Shown here one piece after another: positions 60,901-64,000 of a stretch of DNA of 64,000 nucleotides. A program made the position numbers and the translations under genes. Source of the DNA: Caldithrix abyssi DSM 13497 (GTDB lineage: Bacteria > Calditrichota > Calditrichia > Calditrichales > Calditrichaceae); assembly GCF_001886815.1 (NCBI RefSeq), contig NZ_CP018099.1, positions 2,602,501-2,666,500 on the forward strand, written 5' to 3'. The first letter of the stretch is position 1; the number at the start of each line of letters is the position of its first letter. The notes under the pieces are model-generated. The model worked only from the letters and a program-made list of their open reading frames with translations. It did not search any database and was not told the DNA's origin.

Positions 60901-61158
60901 CGAATACCCTCGAACAACCTTGGCATAAGGCACCGATAACATGGCGCTGGTCAGCGGATAGGTCACCTGATCTTCCACCACCTGTGGCGCCTGGCCGGGA
61001 TAATCGGTAAAGATAATAACCTGCACATCGCTTAAATCGGGGATGGCGTCCACCGGCGTATTGAATATGGCGTAAATTCCAGCAAAGGCAATAAACGCGG
61101 TAAATATGATTACCAGTAGGCGGTTATTGATCGATGCTTCTATAATTTTTTCTAACAC
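57997..61158 (-). CDS. cusA: CusA-type heavy-metal RND efflux pump
   Basis: A 1053-residue inner-membrane RND transporter. The proton-relay segment 'AIGAMVDAAIVMIENAHKHLE' (near residue 400) matches CusA (Cu+/Ag+) rather than the 'DFGxxVDGAVV' of CzcA. Twelve membrane helices and two large periplasmic loops are evident, with the start 'MLEKIIEASINNRLLV' and 'TPVDAIPDLSDVQVII'. Full length. With CusB upstream and an outer-membrane channel before it, it forms a tripartite pump that ejects Cu+/Ag+ from the periplasm. Confidence 0.96.
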   Translation of the reverse strand: MLEKIIEASINNRLLVIIFTAFIAFAGIYAIFNTPVDAIPDLSDVQVIIFTDYPGQAPQVVEDQVTYPLTSAMLSVPYAKVVRGYSFFGLSFVYIIFEDGTDLYWARSRVLEYLNYVSSRLPAGVTPQLGPDATGVGWVYEYVLDGGDKYDLQELRSLQDWYLRYELTSVPGVAEVASIGGYVKQYQVEVDPNKLKAYNIPLNKVKMAIKRSNNDVGGRLVEMGETEFMVRGLGYIKSREDVENIPVGVDQNGTPILIKNIANVSIGAELRRGLAEWNGEGETVGGIVVMRWGENALKTIERVKQKLKELEKGLPEGVTIKSAYDRSGLIIRAIDNLREKLVEELLVVALVSIIFLLHFRSAFVAVFTLPMGILISFLIMYFQGINANIMSLGGIAIAIGAMVDAAIVMIENAHKHLERDRGKKEHWQIIMSASKEVGPALFYSLLIVTLSFLPVFTLQAQEGRLFKPLAYTKTYAMAASAIIAITITPVLMGFFVRGRIRSEKENPISRILIKLYRPVIDFVLRFRWLTIGGAVVLILITILPLQRLGSEFMPPLNEGDLLYMPTTDPGISITKARELLQQTDKIIKSFPEVHHVFGKIGRAETATDPAPLSMIETTIMLKPKEEWRPGMTMEKLIKELDAAIQFPGLTNAWTMPIKTRIDMLSTGIKTPVGVKVMGPDLQTLSDLAERIANVLKDVKGTLSVFPDKTVGGNYLDFKINRLEAARYGLTVGDVQDVITTAIGGMNVTYTVEGLERYPVNVRYNRELRDNISALKRVLVPTPTGAQVPLEYLADIEIKKGPPVIKSENARRTAWLYVDIRDIDVGTYVKNAKKAVFDKVDFPEGYSLVWSGQYEYMQRAQKRLQIVVPITLVIIFLLLYFNFKNVTESMIVMFSLPFALIGGIWFMYILGYNFSVAVGVGFIALAGLSAETGVVMLVYLDNVYNDWKKRGMIRKLDHLKQIVVEGAVDRVRPKLMTVATTMLGLMPILWGTGTGSQTMKRIAAPMIGGLVSSTVLTLIVIPAIYFLWKSRELKRMSAQFAKDEAEENNGNETF

Positions 61159-61210
61159 GTGTATCTCCTCTGTTCTGTTTGATTATGAGTAAAAGAGAGT
61201 GTAAGAGTGT

Positions 61211-61228
61211 AATGGTTGAATGGTTGAT
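61211..61228 (+). repeat. Short TTGAATGG repeat, copy 4
   Basis: AATGGTTGAATGGTTGA in the cusB-cusA gap; a fragment of the repeat family at 4915-5003. Confidence 0.55.
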
Positions 61229-61272
61229 TTTGCATTTCGCTTCGTCCTCTTAACTCTTAATCCCTTAACTGT

Positions 61273-62829
61273 TTACTGTCCCCTTTTCTCTGCCAACATT
61301 TTCTGGATGGCTTCCTGCAGGCGACTTTCGCTGTCCAGCATGAACTGCGCTGAAGTAACCACCTGTTCGCCCTCCAAAAGACCGGAGATAATGCGCACTT
61401 CGCCCTGGTCATTTTCTTCACCAATTTTCACCTGTCGTGGCTCAAATCGTCCTTCTCCGCGTGCGATAAAGACCAGGTTACGTTTACCGGAGCGAATCAC
61501 CGCCTCGGTCGGCACAACCAGCGCATCCTTAATGGGATCGGCCTTGATGGAAACATTAGCGTACATGCCCGGTTTCAATTCAAAATCCGTGTTCTGGAAT
61601 TCGAGGCGAATTTTGACGTCGCGCGCCTTTTTATCCAGGTAAGGATAAATGTAAGTTATTTTTCCTTGAAACTTTTTTCCGGGCATATAGCTTAATTCCA
61701 CTTCGGCCTGTGCATCTGGCTTAACCCAGGGCAAATCATTATCGTAAATGCTGACCTGAATCCACACTCTGGAAAGATCGGCAATGCGGAAAAGGTCGTT
61801 TCCGGCTTTTATGTAAGTTCCTTCAACCACATTTTTGTGAATTACAAAACCGTCAAATGGCGAGTAGATGGTTGTGGTCTTTTTAACTTCCTGACTGTCT
61901 GTCAGACGCTGGATTTCCGTTTGCGGAATGTCCCAGTATTGAAGCCGTTTTAACGAACTTTTCAAGAGTTCTTCGGCGCTCTGGCGCACTTCGCTGATGT
62001 TGGAACCTTTAACCGCCTGCAAATTTTTTAAGGCCAGCAAATACTCTTCCTGGGTGGTTACCAGTTCGGGAGAATAAATTTCCAGTAATGGTTGCCCCTT
62101 GCGCACCAGTTTGCCGGTGTAATCGGCATACAATTTCTCTACCCAGCCCGAAATCTTGCTATTGATGGTAAACAGCCTACTTTCATCGTACTCGATATAG
62201 CCAACGGTGCGGATGGCATGGTAAAAATCTTTTTTAACCACAGGCGTAAAACGTACGCCCATATTTTGAACCGTAACCGGATCGATGGTGATCGTACCGC
62301 CGCTTCCCAGGCCGGACTCGCCTTCATAAACCGGAATCAAATCCATGCCCATTTTCGATTTGCCGGGACGATCGTAAATTTCTGTAGGATCCATGGGCGC
62401 CCGCCAGTACAAAATCTTGCCTGATTTTTGCGTTGTTTTTTTAGATTTTTCCGTTTTTAAAGGCACCAGATTCATTCCACACTTGGGACATTGGCCCGGT
62501 TCTTCCAGAATGACCTCTGGATGCATGCCGCACGTCCACAATTGCGCTTGTTCACCGTCGCCGGATTGATCATGAGCCCCGGCGTCATGATCTTCATTCA
62601 TATTCATCTGCTGCCCGGCGCTTTTTTTAACGGGCACCAGGTCCATTCCGCATTTGGGGCATTGGCCGGGTTCTTCGGTTATCACTTCCGGATGCATGGG
62701 ACAGGTGTACAATTGCACTTCTTCTTTTTGTTCCGTTTTATCTTTTTCACCGCTGCAACTGCTCACAGTAGCCCCGATTGAAAAAATTAGTAAAAGTCCA
62801 AATAACGTAATCAGAATGCGTGACTTCAT
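61273..62829 (-). CDS. cusB: CusB-type periplasmic adaptor with heavy-metal-binding domains
   Basis: A 518-residue lipoprotein (lipobox 'TVSSC') with three N-terminal YHMH/HMBD-type heavy-metal-binding modules: 'YTCPMHPEVITEEPGQCPKC', 'WTCGMHPEVILEEPGQCPKC' and a degenerate 'YWRAPMDPTEIYDRPGKSKM'. The adaptor body follows with barrel-sandwich and alpha-hairpin regions ('SGWVEKLYADYTGKLVRKGQ', 'NLVFIARGEGRFEPRQV'). It links CusA to the outer-membrane channel and passes Cu+/Ag+ to the pump. The third module lacks its Cys residues. It lies 12 bases after the channel gene. Confidence 0.94.
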   Translation of the reverse strand: MKSRILITLFGLLLIFSIGATVSSCSGEKDKTEQKEEVQLYTCPMHPEVITEEPGQCPKCGMDLVPVKKSAGQQMNMNEDHDAGAHDQSGDGEQAQLWTCGMHPEVILEEPGQCPKCGMNLVPLKTEKSKKTTQKSGKILYWRAPMDPTEIYDRPGKSKMGMDLIPVYEGESGLGSGGTITIDPVTVQNMGVRFTPVVKKDFYHAIRTVGYIEYDESRLFTINSKISGWVEKLYADYTGKLVRKGQPLLEIYSPELVTTQEEYLLALKNLQAVKGSNISEVRQSAEELLKSSLKRLQYWDIPQTEIQRLTDSQEVKKTTTIYSPFDGFVIHKNVVEGTYIKAGNDLFRIADLSRVWIQVSIYDNDLPWVKPDAQAEVELSYMPGKKFQGKITYIYPYLDKKARDVKIRLEFQNTDFELKPGMYANVSIKADPIKDALVVPTEAVIRSGKRNLVFIARGEGRFEPRQVKIGEENDQGEVRIISGLLEGEQVVTSAQFMLDSESRLQEAIQKMLAEKRGQ

Positions 62830-62841
62830 GTTTCACTCCTT

Positions 62842-64000
62842 CTATTTTATGATTTGTTTTGCGGTTAAGTACTCGATTTGCGCCAATTGCTGATAATATT
62901 CGCTGATCAGTCGATAATATTCTCTTTCGTAATTGAATAATACCATCAGGTTATTCAATAAGGTCAAAAAATCGACCTGATCGTTTTGATAGCTGGCAAT
63001 GGCAGAGTTGAGGGCCTGGCTGGCCTGGGGGATGATGGTTGCCTGATAAAGTTGAATGAGCTCTGCCTTTTTTTGCGCTCTCTGATAGGCGTCATTTAGG
63101 GAGGCGAGCAAACGGTTTTTGATATCATTAAATTGTTCCGTGCTTTCTTTTTTCTGAAAACGACGTGCCTGTAATTGTTTATCTTGTTTTTTCCAGAAAT
63201 AGAGCGGAATTTTCAGGCCAACCACGGCAGAAAGAAAATCATTGCCGCCCAGTCCGGATTGCAGAACCTCTCTTTGTGTATAGGCAAACGTAAATGTAAA
63301 ATCGGGTAATAATTCCTTTTTTGCCAGACGCACGCGCACCGCGCTTTGCTCGGTGTTTTTTTGCCAGGCTTTTAAGATCGGATTGTTTTTAAGCAGCCGG
63401 TTTTTTAGAGTATCGAATGGAATGTCATTCGCTTCGAATGACCAGATCTCTGTTTTTTCTAAAGCTTGATCTTGCGGAAGATTTAAAAGCGCGTTTAGCT
63501 TCGCGTTTAAAGCGGCTCTCTTTTCTTGTAATGAAATTAACCGGTCTTCAAAGCGGGCAAATTCTACTTGCGCTTTCAAAACATCCTGCTGAATGCCGCT
63601 GCCCACGGTGTAGCGCGTCTGGGCAATTTGCGTGAAGTTTTTCAGCACCGTCTGGTTCCTTTCGGTCACCTCAATAGCGCGATCCAGATCGAAAATTTTA
63701 AAATAGGTCTGTTTAACATTGCGAATGATTTGCAATTCAAGTTCGCCCTGTACATCGGTTGCTTTTTGCGCTTCAATTTCTGCCAGTTTTTTCTTAAGTC
63801 CCAGCTTGCCAGGAAAGGGGATGGCCTGACTGAAGGCCAGTTGCTTGCCGCTCATCGGTTCCTGATTAAAGGCGAATGAATTCGACGGCACGTTCATCAG
63901 CCCCAAACTGATCATGGGGTCTGGCAGCGCACCGGCCGGGTCGATGAGCTCTTTGGCCGCCTGTACGTGATGACCGCGAGCCTTAAGCGCCGGATTATTT
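62842..64000 (-). CDS. Outer-membrane efflux channel (TolC/CusC family), cut by window edge
   Basis: At least 386 codons open to the window end; an apparent Met at 63915 is internal, because the frame continues upstream with 'NPALKARGHHVQAAKELIDP' and 'AGALPDPMISLGLMNVP', the conserved OEP start of a CusC/CzcC-type channel. The rest shows two repeats of long helices and barrel strands. It forms the exit duct of the CusCBA pump. Its 5' end is outside the window. Confidence 0.93.
   Translation of the reverse strand, partial: NNPALKARGHHVQAAKELIDPAGALPDPMISLGLMNVPSNSFAFNQEPMSGKQLAFSQAIPFPGKLGLKKKLAEIEAQKATDVQGELELQIIRNVKQTYFKIFDLDRAIEVTERNQTVLKNFTQIAQTRYTVGSGIQQDVLKAQVEFARFEDRLISLQEKRAALNAKLNALLNLPQDQALEKTEIWSFEANDIPFDTLKNRLLKNNPILKAWQKNTEQSAVRVRLAKKELLPDFTFTFAYTQREVLQSGLGGNDFLSAVVGLKIPLYFWKKQDKQLQARRFQKKESTEQFNDIKNRLLASLNDAYQRAQKKAELIQLYQATIIPQASQALNSAIASYQNDQVDFLTLLNNLMVLFNYEREYYRLISEYYQQLAQIEYLTAKQIIK

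Overview
The window looks like chromosome from a Gram-negative bacterium of the FCB group. I infer it is closest to Calditrichota (Caldithrix-like). The signs are secreted proteins ending in a 'YPNPFNPST'-type sorting domain, a PorV/PorQ-family barrel, a TonB-receptor/secreted-protein/PorV cassette, an octaheme cytochrome, CcmF (system I cytochrome c maturation), a superoxide reductase and many lipoproteins. No tRNA, rRNA or CRISPR was seen.

Layout. 1-4010 (-): LapA-like protein, SPOR protein, Crp/Fnr regulator, GAF/PAS sensor kinase and a TauE/SafE permease cut by the window edge, probably one operon. 4355-10888 (-): superoxide reductase, Ntn amidohydrolase, CPBP protease, BamA-like barrel, serine hydrolase, small membrane protein and a deaminase. 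11001-19192 (-): a tight seven-gene set of envelope and secreted proteins, four of them peptidase- or beta-lactamase-like. 19389-21880: a sigma54 activator flanked by roughly 100-bp repeats and by copies of an 11-bp motif. 22024-24770 (+): mutL-miaA. 25404-34082 (+): an AT-richer surface/secretion block. 34159-39718 (+): M20 amidohydrolase, MurI-like racemase, ndk, selB and a lone ABC permease. 39975-48725 (-): two in-frame-UGA genes that read as selenoproteins (a peroxiredoxin and a lipoprotein thioredoxin/TPR protein) flank a seven-gene operon: an Fe-S Rrf2 regulator, DUF438, DUF1858/DUF2249, hemerythrin, PepSY membrane protein, 4-TM protein and octaheme cytochrome c. 48951-52456: fatty acid desaturase, CopB-type P-ATPase and a SHOCT protein. 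53085-54372: an intact ISL3-type insertion sequence with an 8-bp target duplication. 54509-64000 (-): ccmF, then a Cus-type copper/silver efflux operon (CusC-like, CusB, CusA) that also carries a PII-like protein and a Met-rich exported protein.

How it fits together. selB lies about 1.1 kb from the start of the Sec-peroxiredoxin. Both UGA codons sit at the redox position of their fold and are followed at bacterial-SECIS distance by a hairpin with G at loop position 2. The Rrf2-hemerythrin-DUF438-octaheme operon fits nitrite/NO/hydroxylamine respiration and defence, and CcmF would be needed to mature that cytochrome. CopB, CusABC, the Met-rich protein and the PII homologue form an envelope copper/silver defence region. 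All functions are inferred from sequence motifs; no database search was run.
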